A program made the position numbers and the translations under genes. The notes under the pieces are model-generated. The model ran no database searches. It was not told the DNA's origin and was given only the letters and a program-made list of their open reading frames with translations. DNA of 64,000 nt, taken from NCBI RefSeq assembly GCF_014117325.1, contig NZ_CP059732.1, forward strand, positions 3,733,001-3,797,000. The letters run 5' to 3'. Shown in pieces: positions 8,980-17,368 of this stretch. How positions within the stretch are numbered: position 1 is the stretch's first letter; every line of letters begins with the position of its first letter. This stretch comes from Spirosoma foliorum. GTDB taxonomy: Bacteria; Bacteroidota; Bacteroidia; Cytophagales; Spirosomataceae.

Positions 8980-9024
8980 CAAAGGTATAACCAATATTTG
9001 TTTAAACAAATTTCGTTTAAACGA
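8980..9024 (-). promoter_or_regulatory. Promoter with two palindromic MarR operators
   Basis: On the minus strand the -7 box TACCTTTG (8987 to 8980) matches TAnnTTTG exactly and a TTTG lies 19 nt upstream (9010-9007). The perfect palindromes ATTTGTTTAAACAAAT (8996-9011) and TCGTTTAAACGA (9013-9024) share the core GTTTAAAC, 15 bp apart. The first covers the -33 element, which suits repression of the efflux operon. Confidence 0.8.
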
Positions 9025-9266
9025 TAGAATTTTACCATGAAAGCCTGTTTCTAGCGTCTGCAAAAGGAATTAGCTTTTATTAATCCAATAAAATCTCTGC
9101 ATTAGAATAATACAATTGGATTTCTGAATCGAATGGCTCTTGTATTAACCCAAATGCTATTGCGCAGAACTCAATTTTTAATCTTTTTTTAACCTTAGGT
9201 TCTCTAAATTGTATCCCGGAAGCTGACTGATTAGCCTCTTCTATTCCTCTTTAAACACCAGACTTT

Positions 9267-10115
9267 ATGATTGATGATATACTCGTATCTCCCAGGCCTC
9301 CACGACTAGTCAGCTTGAGTGACAAAGCCATACGCTGGTCAGGTCTGTTGCTTGTCACGACGGTTTGGGGTAGTGCAGCGCTATTCGGCTTGTATATTCT
9401 GGCTTTTTACGCATCCGCACTATATGAAGGTCAGGCAGAGCGCTGGAACCAGATGTTACCCCGACTATATGAGTCAAACACAACTACAGCAACCACCGGA
9501 ATCGGTCTTCATTTTGCCGCAGGTGGGATTATTCTTATTCTCGGAAGTATTCAGCTTATCGATTCAGTCAGGGTGCGCTATCCAGCTATACACCGCTGGA
9601 TTGGGCGTGTGTATATTGTTGCCTGCCTACTGGCAGCCATTGGCGGGTTGGCCTTTATTTTAGCGAAAGGCACTATAGGCGGATCAATAATGAGCCTTGG
9701 ATTCGGACTCTATGGTGTACTCATGTTTATAGCAGCTATAGCGACGTATCGGCAGGCGATAGCCAAAAATCTGGACAAACATCGGATGTGGGCGCTACGC
9801 CTATACGCACTGGCTATTGGCTCGTGGTTGTATCGAATGGATTATGGATTCTGGCTACTCCTCACCGATGGACTGGGTCATACCAAAGCCTTTAGTGGGC
9901 CTTTTGACCGGGTAATGGATTTCTTCTTCTACATTCCCAACTTATTGGTCGTTGAAGTTTTCGTTCGGGCAGGATCATACAAAGCGTCGCCAACGCTTAA
10001 GCTGTCGGCTTCGTTTATCCTACTCTTCGCAACTAGCTTTTTACTTCTGGGCACCTATTTTTTCACCCTATATTATTGGGGGCCAGCGATTATGAAGTGG
10101 GTATCGGTGAGTTGA
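9267..10115 (+). CDS. DUF2306 family integral membrane protein
   Basis: This 282-residue protein has about seven hydrophobic segments and sits in the inner membrane. YPAIHRWIGRVYI and NLDKHRMWALRLYALAIGSWLYR are the conserved His/Arg-containing motifs of DUF2306 proteins, whose biochemical role is not established; the paired histidines have prompted ideas of haem or metal binding, but that is not shown. It stands alone, divergent from the marR operon (303-bp spacer) and convergent with fumC. Two contiguous palindromes and a bidirectional terminator follow it. Confidence 0.75.
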   Translation: MIDDILVSPRPPRLVSLSDKAIRWSGLLLVTTVWGSAALFGLYILAFYASALYEGQAERWNQMLPRLYESNTTTATTGIGLHFAAGGIILILGSIQLIDSVRVRYPAIHRWIGRVYIVACLLAAIGGLAFILAKGTIGGSIMSLGFGLYGVLMFIAAIATYRQAIAKNLDKHRMWALRLYALAIGSWLYRMDYGFWLLLTDGLGHTKAFSGPFDRVMDFFFYIPNLLVVEVFVRAGSYKASPTLKLSASFILLFATSFLLLGTYFFTLYYWGPAIMKWVSVS

Positions 10116-10147
10116 TTGTATTTGGGATAGAAGTAAGAGGCCATGTT

Positions 10148-10179
10148 TATACAATTTTGTATATATACAGAACTGTATA
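10148..10179. promoter_or_regulatory. Two directly abutting 16-bp dyads
   Basis: TATACAATTTTGTATA (10148-10163) and TATACAGAACTGTATA (10164-10179) are perfect palindromes with 7-bp arms and a 2-bp centre, sharing the TATACA arm. They resemble regulator binding sites more than RNA hairpins. They lie between the 3' ends of two convergent genes. Confidence 0.6.
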
Positions 10180-10183
10180 CAAA

Positions 10184-10207
10184 AAAAGCCTCATTGCTGA
10201 GGCTTTT
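10184..10207. terminator. Bidirectional terminator between the DUF2306 gene and fumC
   Basis: AAAAGCCTCA (10184-10193), loop TTGC, TGAGGCTTTT (10198-10207). A and T tails on opposite sides make it suitable for both strands. Confidence 0.85.
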
Positions 10208-10224
10208 GACAGGAGAACTTTTAA

Positions 10225-10250
10225 TAGCCCACTGCTTTAGCAGTGGGCTA
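10225..10250. terminator. Second hairpin immediately downstream of fumC
   Basis: TAGCCCACTGCT (10225-10236) pairs perfectly with AGCAGTGGGCTA (10239-10250). It lies 4 bp from the fumC stop codon and may protect or end the fumC transcript. Confidence 0.7.
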
Positions 10251-10254
10251 AACT

Positions 10255-11655
10255 CTACTTAATCTCGCCAACCATATCCTCTGGCTTCACCCATTCATTA
10301 AACTCGTCTTCGGTCAGATAGCCAAGTTTCAGGGCAGTTTCTTTCAGGGTCGAACCGGTTTTGTGAGCGGTCTGAGCAATTTCGGCGGCTTTGTAATAGC
10401 CAATTTTGGTATTCAAAGCCGTTACCAGCATCAGTGACGAATCGACGTGTTTTTTGATGTTGGCTTCAATCGGTTCGATGCCTTCCGCACACTTATCGTT
10501 GAATGATACGCAAACGTCGCCAATCAGTCGGGCCGAGTGCAGAAAGTTGTAAATCATGACCGGCTTGAACACGTTCAGCTCAAAATGCCCCATAGCACCA
10601 CCAAAGTTGATGGCTACGTCGTTGCCCATCACTTGCGCAGCCACCATGGTCATGGCTTCACACTGGGTTGGGTTCACTTTACCCGGCATGATCGACGAAC
10701 CAGGTTCGTTATCCGGAATATGTAATTCACCAATTCCCGCACGCGGACCGCTCGACAACATCCGAATATCGTTACCAATTTTCATCAGGCTAGCCGCTAC
10801 GGTTTTCAACGCGCCGTGTGCTTCAACAATAGCATCGTGGGCTGCTAGGGCCTCAAATTTATTTTCGGCTGTAATGAATGGTAGGCCCGTTACCGTAGCA
10901 ATGTGTTTGGCCACATTCTCCGAGTAATTCGGGGGCGTATTGATACCGGTTCCAACGGCGGTTCCGCCCAAAGCCAGTTCGCTCAGGTGAGCCAGTGAGT
11001 TATTGATAGCCCGTAGACCGTGGTCAAGTTGCGACACATAACCAGAGAACTCCTGCCCAACCGTCAACGGCGTGGCATCCATGAAGTGTGTCCGGCCTAT
11101 TTTAACAATGTGCATGAACTGCTTCGACTTGGCTGCCAGCGTATCACGCAGCTTGGTGATGCCGGGAATCGTTACGTCGAGCAGGATTTTGTAGGCGGCA
11201 ATGTGCATAGCTGTCGGAAACGTATCGTTACTCGACTGCGACTTGTTCACATCATCGTTAGGGTGCAGGAACTTCTTCTCGTCTGTCAACTGACCGCCAT
11301 GCAACACATGCCCACGATAAGCTACCACTTCATTAACGTTCATGTTCGATTGTGTTCCCGAACCCGTTTGCCAAACAACCAGCGGGAATTGATCATCCAG
11401 TTTACCTTCCAGAATCTCGTCGCAAGCCTGACCGATCAGGTCACTTTTTTCTTGTGGTAGCACGCCCGCATCGAGGTTGGTCAACGCAGCCGCTTTTTTA
11501 AGGTATGCAAATGCCCGAATAATTTCGCGAGGCATTTTGTTGATGTCCTGAGCTATTTTGAAATTTTCGATCGAGCGCTGGGTTTGGGCGCCCCAATAAA
11601 CGTTAGCCGGTACTTGTACCTGGCCCATCGTGTCTTTTTCGATACGGTATTCCAT
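10255..11655 (-). CDS. fumC: Fumarate hydratase, class II
   Basis: The enzyme reversibly hydrates fumarate to L-malate in the citric acid cycle, without an iron-sulphur cluster, as a cytoplasmic tetramer. The 466 residues are the normal length. [13 protein letters not shown] (98-110), [11 protein letters not shown] (187-197, His190) and the superfamily signature [11 protein letters not shown] (319-329, catalytic Ser321) are all present. It is a single-gene unit. A TAnnTTTG box on the minus strand at 11755-11762 puts the transcript start close to 11747, so the 84-bp inverted repeat at 11661-11744 would form nearly the entire 5' leader. Two hairpins follow the stop codon. Confidence 0.96.
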   Translation of the reverse strand: MEYRIEKDTMGQVQVPANVYWGAQTQRSIENFKIAQDINKMPREIIRAFAYLKKAAALTNLDAGVLPQEKSDLIGQACDEILEGKLDDQFPLVVWQTGSGTQSNMNVNEVVAYRGHVLHGGQLTDEKKFLHPNDDVNKSQSSNDTFPTAMHIAAYKILLDVTIPGITKLRDTLAAKSKQFMHIVKIGRTHFMDATPLTVGQEFSGYVSQLDHGLRAINNSLAHLSELALGGTAVGTGINTPPNYSENVAKHIATVTGLPFITAENKFEALAAHDAIVEAHGALKTVAASLMKIGNDIRMLSSGPRAGIGELHIPDNEPGSSIMPGKVNPTQCEAMTMVAAQVMGNDVAINFGGAMGHFELNVFKPVMIYNFLHSARLIGDVCVSFNDKCAEGIEPIEANIKKHVDSSLMLVTALNTKIGYYKAAEIAQTAHKTGSTLKETALKLGYLTEDEFNEWVKPEDMVGEIK

Positions 11656-11660
11656 GAATA

Positions 11661-11744
11661 AATGAGCGAATTAGTGAATGAGTGATTGAGTGAATGAGGA
11701 ATGAAGCCTATTCGCTCAATCACTCATTCATTAATTCACTCATT
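11661..11744. repeat. 35-bp inverted repeat in the fumC leader
   Basis: Arms 11661-11695 and 11710-11744 pair with three mismatches in 35 bp. The words are AATGAGTGAATGA-like. The left arm ends 5 bp before the fumC start codon. Confidence 0.8.
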
Positions 11745-11754
11745 ATGTTTTCTG

Positions 11755-11762
11755 CAAAGGTA
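11755..11762 (-). promoter_or_regulatory. Putative -7 box of the fumC promoter
   Basis: On the minus strand TACCTTTG matches the Bacteroidota TAnnTTTG box exactly. No clear TTG element is seen about 20 bp upstream. Confidence 0.5.
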
Positions 11763-11959
11763 GGTCGGCGCGTGTGTTTTTACCATACTCTTAACGAGGT
11801 TTCCATGCTGTTTTGCGCATCTTTAAACCGCTTGCCATTGATATATCTATCTTACTTACTGTTTCTTAATCGGCCGATTAATCCAATTTTGTAACATTTT
11901 AGTACAGGCTGAGTTCAGTAGTATAATTCACCTAATTTCAACGTTAAGAAAATACGATC

Positions 11960-12121
11960 ATGGGAAATCTCCTGTACACCATTGCAGTAGTACTGATTAT
12001 TATCTGGCTTCTGGGCTTTTTAGGATTTGGCAGTTTTGGTATGGGTGGGCTTATTCACGTTCTGTTGGTCATTGCCGTCATTATGATTATACTACGCCTG
12101 ATTCAGGGCCGAAGTGTATAA
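11960..12121 (+). CDS. Small lmo0937-like membrane protein (53 aa)
   Basis: The frame beginning MGNLLYTIAVVLIIIWLLG encodes 53 residues with two hydrophobic stretches (about 5-23 and 29-45) joined by a glycine-rich turn, LGFGSFGMGGLIH. It ends LRLIQGRSV. The pattern of a hydrophobic hairpin with a Gly-rich centre matches the lmo0937 family of tiny membrane proteins, common in Bacteroidota and Firmicutes and of unknown function. A perfect 16-bp hairpin 19 bp past the stop ends the transcript, which supports a real single-gene unit. Confidence 0.8.
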   Translation: MGNLLYTIAVVLIIIWLLGFLGFGSFGMGGLIHVLLVIAVIMIILRLIQGRSV

Positions 12122-12427
12122 ACGGAATTCGTTCGTTTATCAACAACGCCAACTCATAAATGAGTTGGCGTTGTTGTTTGTACAGTCCAGAATCGAACAG
12201 TTACTTAAACACAAAGCTGGCGTTGATGAAATTTGTCCGTATAAGCCTGCAAGTCCTTTTTAAATCAAGCCAATGAATAACTTAATTTTCAAACATGGGC
12301 CGTTGAAATGAAGGCCGAACGATAAATCTTCGGCCAAATCAAAAATTTATGAAAGAACGTGGGTTACTTTTTTCATTTCAGCGAATTAATAACAAAACGA
12401 TCTGACTAATTCAAATTCATCGCAACC
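12122..12427. other. Intergenic region before the small lipoprotein gene
   Basis: Besides the terminator at 12141-12176 this spacer shows only a short GGCCGAA/TTCGGCC hairpin near 12312-12334. No further gene or exact promoter box is recognised. Confidence 0.4.
12141..12176 (+). terminator. Terminator of the 53-residue membrane protein gene
   Basis: Perfect 16-bp stem, arms 12141-12156 and 12161-12176, loop TAAA, followed by a short T-rich stretch. Confidence 0.8.
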
Positions 12428-12616
12428 ATGGCAAAATCTGCTTTCTTCCTTCTCTCCATGATGGCTTTAGCAACAGCTTGCTCAAGCACGAAAACCGAAA
12501 CCACCGAAACAGCAACGACGGTAACGGATTCGACATCAATGACGAGCGATTCTACAAAAACGGACTCGACATCGACCATGTCGGCTGATACAACCAAGAA
12601 AGATTCGATTAAATAA
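12428..12616 (+). CDS. Small Thr/Ser-rich lipoprotein
   Basis: The 62-residue product starts with a lipoprotein signal, FFLLSMMALATAC, with the lipidated Cys at about residue 18. The mature part is almost only Thr, Ser, Asp, Lys and Met, including repeated DST and TKTDST words. It is likely an unstructured envelope peptide. Such low-complexity lipoproteins are common in Cytophagales and have no known function. The complementary strand is also open across this region, an effect of the repetitive composition; the lipobox and the terminator favour the plus strand. Confidence 0.65.
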   Translation: MAKSAFFLLSMMALATACSSTKTETTETATTVTDSTSMTSDSTKTDSTSTMSADTTKKDSIK

Positions 12617-12638
12617 TTGCTCATAACAAGCAATTAGC

Positions 12639-12676
12639 AACCAAAAAGGCCTTCTGTTCAGAAGGCCTTTTTGGTT
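12639..12676. terminator. Bidirectional terminator between the lipoprotein and Wzi-like genes
   Basis: Perfect 18-bp stem with arms 12639-12656 and 12659-12676 and a 2-nt centre. It carries A5 and T5 tracts, suited to stop transcription from both sides of this convergent pair. Confidence 0.85.
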
Positions 12677-12715
12677 ATAACGACATTGACTAAAATTTAC
12701 TGACTTACTGGTCAA

Positions 12716-14251
12716 TCAACGAAAAAGTGGAGAAACGATTTTTTTTCGAGGCTCCGCATGTCTAGCTGCAGTAGAAGGCCAATTTTTCCGCAAACCAATG
12801 TAGACACCCGTTGAATTTGGCAATAATGATCCTAGATCTGTAGCGACCGAAGCGTTTACATCAGTAGGTCCTAATAAAGGCAGCTCCAATTGGGCATTCA
12901 CTTTCAATAGACCAGAAAATTGATTCGGAGAGCCGGGTAGTGGCGTAACATAGGTACCCATATTATGGCTGTATGACAATTTGGTTTGCCAATTAACTTT
13001 CTCACCAGCCGTCCCACTTAATCCTATATGAAGGACAGAAACCCGGTTATTAACGATAGGGCCATAAGGAATGCCTGGTCGAATATCACCTTCAGGCGTC
13101 AGGAAAGGAGTTCCTATCGTATGCGCATGAGTCGTCCAGCCATCAATGAATTGGGAACTGTTAAAGTAATTCACCCGGCCTTGTAAATGTGAAACGCCGA
13201 GAACGAACACATCTCCTCCCTGATCGGCCGTATACAAAAATTCAACTAAGCCGCGATCAACCGAAATAAAGCCTGTCCCTTTTGTTTTCCGGCGAATACT
13301 CAGGCCATTTAATCCATCTGCTATGGTTGTGAGGTAAAAAAGAGCCCCTGTATCGTATGGATTTTGGCGATAAACCAAAATAGTAGAATTGCCAACATCA
13401 AATTCTGCACCCAAATCCAGCGAACCGAGGTGATTGCCAATACGATTCAATTCATCGATTGAGGCAACATTACCATCTACATTTGAACCAGGATAGGCCA
13501 GACCTGTTATTGCATAAAGGTATGCTTTAAAGTTCGATGGTAAATGGCCATTATTCGACACATCTGGACCTAAGTAAGGTGAATAACCTCCCCAAACAAC
13601 CTGGTGATTAAAGCCCGCATAGAGCCGAAATGACGCTGTTGGTTTACCCAAACGAACGTACAAAGTAGACTGATTCAAATACGTATTAATAACCTTTCGA
13701 TTCGCATTTTCAAAAATGGCATTCCCAAACGAAGCATTGATACTAACAAACCCTTTAGTAAATGGTAAAGGAGCATAGCCTCGGGTACCGAATTGAATAG
13801 TAGGCAGTGGTAAGGCATTACCCGACATGGCATACGATCCCGAAGTAAGTAGTGTATCCACTAAGCCGACAATGTTTTTTCGACGCCCAGCATACACTTC
13901 CAATTGTCGCCAACGAGCTTTAATGTACGCCTGAGGGAGAATTACCTGCTGGTTTAACGACCCAACATTGCCGACAACCTCTAGTCCATACCCCCAATCA
14001 ACTTTCCGGGAATGTTGCGGGCGATAATCAGATGATAAACCAATTCGTACAGTCCCAAATGAGCCTGCTAACGGAACAGTTCCATATTGATTAGCTCGTT
14101 GCCAGAACGGCACGCTTGGGCCAGAAGCCACTAAAGCGCCAATCTCCGCAAAAGCTTGAGTTGGCTTCGCCAGAGAATCTTGTTGGCCAAACGCTTGGGA
14201 GAACGAAACAAATACCCATAAAACAATCAGCCAAAGGGTTGCAAAACGCAT
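12716..14251 (-). CDS. Outer membrane beta-barrel, Wzi-like capsule assembly family
   Basis: This 511-residue protein has a signal peptide ending near AFGQQ and a sequence of short amphipathic strands with aromatic belts. The N-terminal PFWQRANQYGTVPLAGS stretch, the regularly spaced glycines and the blocks AYIKARWRQLEVYAGRR and YVRLGKPTASFRLYAG resemble the Bacteroidota members of the Wzi capsule assembly family. Wzi anchors capsule polysaccharide at the cell surface, but no capsule genes are nearby and the family call rests on pattern only. A generic porin-like barrel is the alternative. It lies 89 bp downstream of pgl on the same strand and converges on the small lipoprotein gene. Confidence 0.65.
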   Translation of the reverse strand: MRFATLWLIVLWVFVSFSQAFGQQDSLAKPTQAFAEIGALVASGPSVPFWQRANQYGTVPLAGSFGTVRIGLSSDYRPQHSRKVDWGYGLEVVGNVGSLNQQVILPQAYIKARWRQLEVYAGRRKNIVGLVDTLLTSGSYAMSGNALPLPTIQFGTRGYAPLPFTKGFVSINASFGNAIFENANRKVINTYLNQSTLYVRLGKPTASFRLYAGFNHQVVWGGYSPYLGPDVSNNGHLPSNFKAYLYAITGLAYPGSNVDGNVASIDELNRIGNHLGSLDLGAEFDVGNSTILVYRQNPYDTGALFYLTTIADGLNGLSIRRKTKGTGFISVDRGLVEFLYTADQGGDVFVLGVSHLQGRVNYFNSSQFIDGWTTHAHTIGTPFLTPEGDIRPGIPYGPIVNNRVSVLHIGLSGTAGEKVNWQTKLSYSHNMGTYVTPLPGSPNQFSGLLKVNAQLELPLLGPTDVNASVATDLGSLLPNSTGVYIGLRKNWPSTAARHAEPRKKIVSPLFR

Positions 14252-14340
14252 CAGGAAAGATTTTATCGAGCAAAAATACCTAGTCTGGCGAAAATAAACA
14301 CGAAATACCAGCTAAAGGGAAAAGAATTGATTTTCCAGGG

Positions 14341-15069
14341 TTAGTCTTTCTTTATTAGTGCGGCAGCCTTTTCATCAACTAGCCACACTAAATCCCCATC
14401 AATTGGCTTAATTACTTGAGATGGGTATTTATCTGGATTATAAGCTCCTTCCAGAACTTCATGCAAAGGTTCAGCTTTTTTTGGCCCAGCTACTAAAAAT
14501 AGCACACAGGAGGCTCGGTTTGCCATGGGAGCGGTCAGCGTCAGGCGAAACATGTTTTGTTGGGTCAGAAAATAAGCTTTTGTCCAGGCAGTTTGTTCGT
14601 GAACCACTTCTGTACCTGGAAACAATGACAGTGTGTGCCCATCGTCGCCCATGCCAAGTAGAACAAGATCGAACGTAGGGCCTGTTTCGCCAAAATAGTC
14701 GTGCAAAATCCGATCATAGTCGGCTGCAGCCGCATCGGGATCAAGATCGGTACGCCAAACATGAATTTGATCTTCAGGCGTATACACATGCCCTAGAAGT
14801 GTATCGTACGCCATACCTGCGTTACTTTGCTCATCATCAATGGGTACATAGCGTTCGTCGCCCCAAAACACGTGTAATTGTAACCAGGGAATTTCGTTAA
14901 CGTAAGGCGATTTCGCCAGCAATTCGTGCAATGCCTTTGGCGTGCTTCCTCCTGAAAGAGCGATGGTAAAGCGGTCTTGTTTTTTCAGCACTTCTTTAAT
15001 GCGGTTCGCAATAAAATCGGCTGCTGCTTTAGCTAAATCAGTTGGGTTCTTCTTGATAATAAGTTGCAT
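14341..15069 (-). CDS. pgl: 6-phosphogluconolactonase
   Basis: The enzyme hydrolyses 6-phosphogluconolactone, the second step of the oxidative pentose phosphate pathway, in the cytoplasm. The 242 residues are typical of the DevB/Pgl type. FTIALSGGSTPKALHELL (about 38-55) is the phosphate-binding motif, WGDERYVP (about 89-96) and DLVLLGMGDDGHTLSLFPG (about 151-169) are the other two conserved blocks. It lies downstream of zwf and a cupin gene on the same strand, with inverted repeats in both spacers, so the three probably form one functional unit. Confidence 0.95.
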   Translation of the reverse strand: MQLIIKKNPTDLAKAAADFIANRIKEVLKKQDRFTIALSGGSTPKALHELLAKSPYVNEIPWLQLHVFWGDERYVPIDDEQSNAGMAYDTLLGHVYTPEDQIHVWRTDLDPDAAAADYDRILHDYFGETGPTFDLVLLGMGDDGHTLSLFPGTEVVHEQTAWTKAYFLTQQNMFRLTLTAPMANRASCVLFLVAGPKKAEPLHEVLEGAYNPDKYPSQVIKPIDGDLVWLVDEKAAALIKKD

Positions 15070-15072
15070 AAC

Positions 15073-15155
15073 TTCTTTTGACAGAATTGACAGGATAAAC
15101 AGGATTTCCTCAGGAAAACCATTCCTGCTTCATCTTGTCTATCCTGTCAAAAGAA
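15073..15155. repeat. Imperfect inverted repeat in the pgl-cupin spacer
   Basis: Arms of about 35 bp (15073-15107 and 15120-15155) share TTCTTTTGACAG at their outer ends and then diverge. The words GACAGGATAAACAGGATTT and TATCCTGTC recur in it. Confidence 0.65.
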
Positions 15156-15187
15156 TAATTTCTCTCTAAAAAATGGAGTAGGCCCGT

Positions 15188-15529
15188 TTATACAAAATCT
15201 TCACGCATGGGCGTAAAAATATCGACCAGTACTCCGGCTTCTTCACAAACGGCTCCGTGCCAAACGTTTGGTGGAATGTAATAAGCATCGCCTGCCCGAA
15301 CAATCTGGGTTTTGTCGCCAATCAGAATCGAAAATGCACCACTGGCCACGTAGCTCATCTGGGTATGATAATGACTATGTGCTGTGCCAATACCACCTGT
15401 TTCAAAAGCCACCTTGACCATCATCAGGTTAGCATCGTAAGTCATGATCTTACGCTTTACACCTTCTGCTACCTGTTCCCACGGCAGGCTTTCATCGTCA
15501 ACAAAAAGAGCGGCAAGCTGAGTTGTCAT
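15188..15529 (-). CDS. Cupin domain protein
   Basis: The 113-residue protein is one small beta-barrel cupin. The first motif reads GTAHSHYHTQMSYVASGAF and supplies His ligands for a metal, the second ends PPNVWHGAV with the third His. YVASGAFSILIGDK and VRAGDAYYIPPNVWHG are characteristic. Cupins of this size bind small ligands or act as isomerases or sugar-phosphate modifying enzymes. Its position between zwf and pgl suggests a job linked to sugar phosphate metabolism, but no specific activity can be read from sequence. Confidence 0.85.
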   Translation of the reverse strand: MTTQLAALFVDDESLPWEQVAEGVKRKIMTYDANLMMVKVAFETGGIGTAHSHYHTQMSYVASGAFSILIGDKTQIVRAGDAYYIPPNVWHGAVCEEAGVLVDIFTPMREDFV

Positions 15530-15533
15530 AAAT

Positions 15534-15628
15534 AGTCAAGAGTCGTCAGTTTATAGTCATTAGTGGCTGGCGCAAAAATGTTAAACCTTCGTCAGGCACT
15601 AATGACTATAAACTGACGACTCTTGACT
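15534..15628. repeat. Perfect 32-bp inverted repeat in the cupin-zwf spacer
   Basis: Arms 15534-15565 and 15597-15628 are perfect reverse complements, 31 bp apart. Words such as AGTCAAGAGTCGTCAGT and TATAGTCATTAGT recur. The repeat fills nearly all of the 104-bp spacer. Confidence 0.9.
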
Positions 15629-15633
15629 GAATT

Positions 15634-17133
15634 TTATTTCCCCATCCAATGAAATCCATCCTTCTCCACGAGCTTCATGGCCGCTTCAGGTCCCCAGGAG
15701 CCTGGTTCATAATTTGGGAAGTCAGGCGTTTCGTTTTCCCAGGCCTCCAGAATTGGCGTAACCACTTTCCAGGCAGCTTCAACCTGATCGGCCCGCATGA
15801 AGAGCGTCGCATCGCCGGTCATTACATCAAGTAATAGCGTTTCGTAGGCCTCTGGCTCCTGTCCGGCATAGGCATCTTTATAGCTAAAAACCATATCGAC
15901 TGGGTCGATGGCCAACGTTTGGCCCGGGCGTTTAGCCTGAAACCGTAAACGGATATCCATAGCTGGTTGAATACCAATTGTCAGTCGGTTTGATTGCCAG
16001 CTCTGGGTAGCCTCTTCGGGGAAGGCGTAATAGGGTGCCGGTTTAAACTGAACAGTAATAATCGTGGCTTTTTCGGGCAGCGATTTCCCAGTACGCAGGT
16101 AGAAGGGAACATCCTCCCATCGCCAGTTGTCGACAAAGAGTTTGACGGCGGCAAAGGTCTCAGTTGCCGAATCAGGTTTTACGCCTTCTTCTTCCCGATA
16201 ACCCGGAATATCTTTTCCATCTTTTTTACCAGGTCCATACTGTCCCCGAACAGCTACGTCTTTCACTTCTTCGGGTTTGATCCGACGAATGGCATTCAGT
16301 ACATCTACTTTTTTGTTGCGTACCTCGTTGGCGTCAAAGGAAATAGGCGCTTCGGTAGCAACCATACATAGCATCTGGAGCAGGTGATTCTGGATCATGT
16401 CGCGCAGCGCACCAGAACCTTCATAATAGCCACCACGCCCTTCGAGCCCTACTGTTTCGGCAGCCGTAATCTGGACATACTCAACGTAACGTCGATTCCA
16501 GATGGGTTCAAACAGCGAATTAGCGAACCGAAGTGCCAGAATATTTTGTACAGTTTCTTTTCCCAGATAATGGTCGATGCGGTAAATCTGCTCTTCGGCA
16601 AACAAGCCGCCCAAGAGCGCATTTAGCTCCATGGCCGTTTTCAGATCGTGACCAAACGGTTTTTCAACGACAATTCTAACTCTTGATTTATCACCACAGA
16701 GTGCGAGCTTGCCCAGATTGGTGGCAATATCAGGCACCAATTGAGGAGCAACCGCCAGATAGAAAACTACATTAGCCTGTACACCCCACTCCCCTTCTTT
16801 TTTAGATACAAAGCCGGATAGTTTTGTGTAGGAAGCGCTATCGCCAGCGTCCATTTGCAGGTAGGACACAGAAGGGGCAAATGCACCCCAGGAATTATCA
16901 GAATCGTTTTTCCGTCGCGAAAATGACTGCACCCCCTCTAGTAATCGTTCGCGAAAAGACTCATCTGTATAGGAGCTTCGGCCTAAACCAACCACCGCAA
17001 AACGGTCAGACAAATACTTGTCGAGGTAGAGATTGTAGAGGGCTGGTGTAAGTTTGCGAAGGTTCAGATCGCCACTTCCACCAAAAATGAATACAATAGT
17101 AGCAGCCGGACGCTGATTAGTAGCTGGAATCAT
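15634..17133 (-). CDS. zwf: Glucose-6-phosphate 1-dehydrogenase
   Basis: The enzyme oxidises glucose-6-phosphate with NADP+ and commits carbon to the oxidative pentose phosphate pathway. The protein has 499 residues. [14 protein letters not shown] (15-28) is the dinucleotide-binding loop, EKPFG (157-161) and the active-site signature [13 protein letters not shown] (185-197) with the catalytic His-Asp pair are intact. It heads a probable unit zwf-cupin-pgl on the minus strand. gnd is not in the window. It is divergent from the ethylene-receptor-like kinase, with 235 bp between the two starts. Confidence 0.96.
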   Translation of the reverse strand: MIPATNQRPAATIVFIFGGSGDLNLRKLTPALYNLYLDKYLSDRFAVVGLGRSSYTDESFRERLLEGVQSFSRRKNDSDNSWGAFAPSVSYLQMDAGDSASYTKLSGFVSKKEGEWGVQANVVFYLAVAPQLVPDIATNLGKLALCGDKSRVRIVVEKPFGHDLKTAMELNALLGGLFAEEQIYRIDHYLGKETVQNILALRFANSLFEPIWNRRYVEYVQITAAETVGLEGRGGYYEGSGALRDMIQNHLLQMLCMVATEAPISFDANEVRNKKVDVLNAIRRIKPEEVKDVAVRGQYGPGKKDGKDIPGYREEEGVKPDSATETFAAVKLFVDNWRWEDVPFYLRTGKSLPEKATIITVQFKPAPYYAFPEEATQSWQSNRLTIGIQPAMDIRLRFQAKRPGQTLAIDPVDMVFSYKDAYAGQEPEAYETLLLDVMTGDATLFMRADQVEAAWKVVTPILEAWENETPDFPNYEPGSWGPEAAMKLVEKDGFHWMGK

Positions 17134-17368
17134 AAGTCGATTGTATTGACGGGGTGCAAATTACCTACACGCCCAATACTGAACAAGTTTTAGAGTAGTA
17201 TGGCTTTTTAAAAGACATCGGCAAGCCAAAACAACTTCCTACTTTTCGAGAAACCATTCCTGAGAACTTTTTTGTTCAGTTCGCCCCATTTTATTTCAGT
17301 TAACGAATTATCTTTATCGGTTATATGTACCTCTATTTTTCACCTAACTTCCTTTCCTGCAAGCTCGT

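Noticed and set aside
12406..12633. 75-codon minus-strand frame opposite the small lipoprotein
   Set aside because: Mirror of a repetitive Thr/Ser coding sequence; lipobox and terminator support the plus strand.
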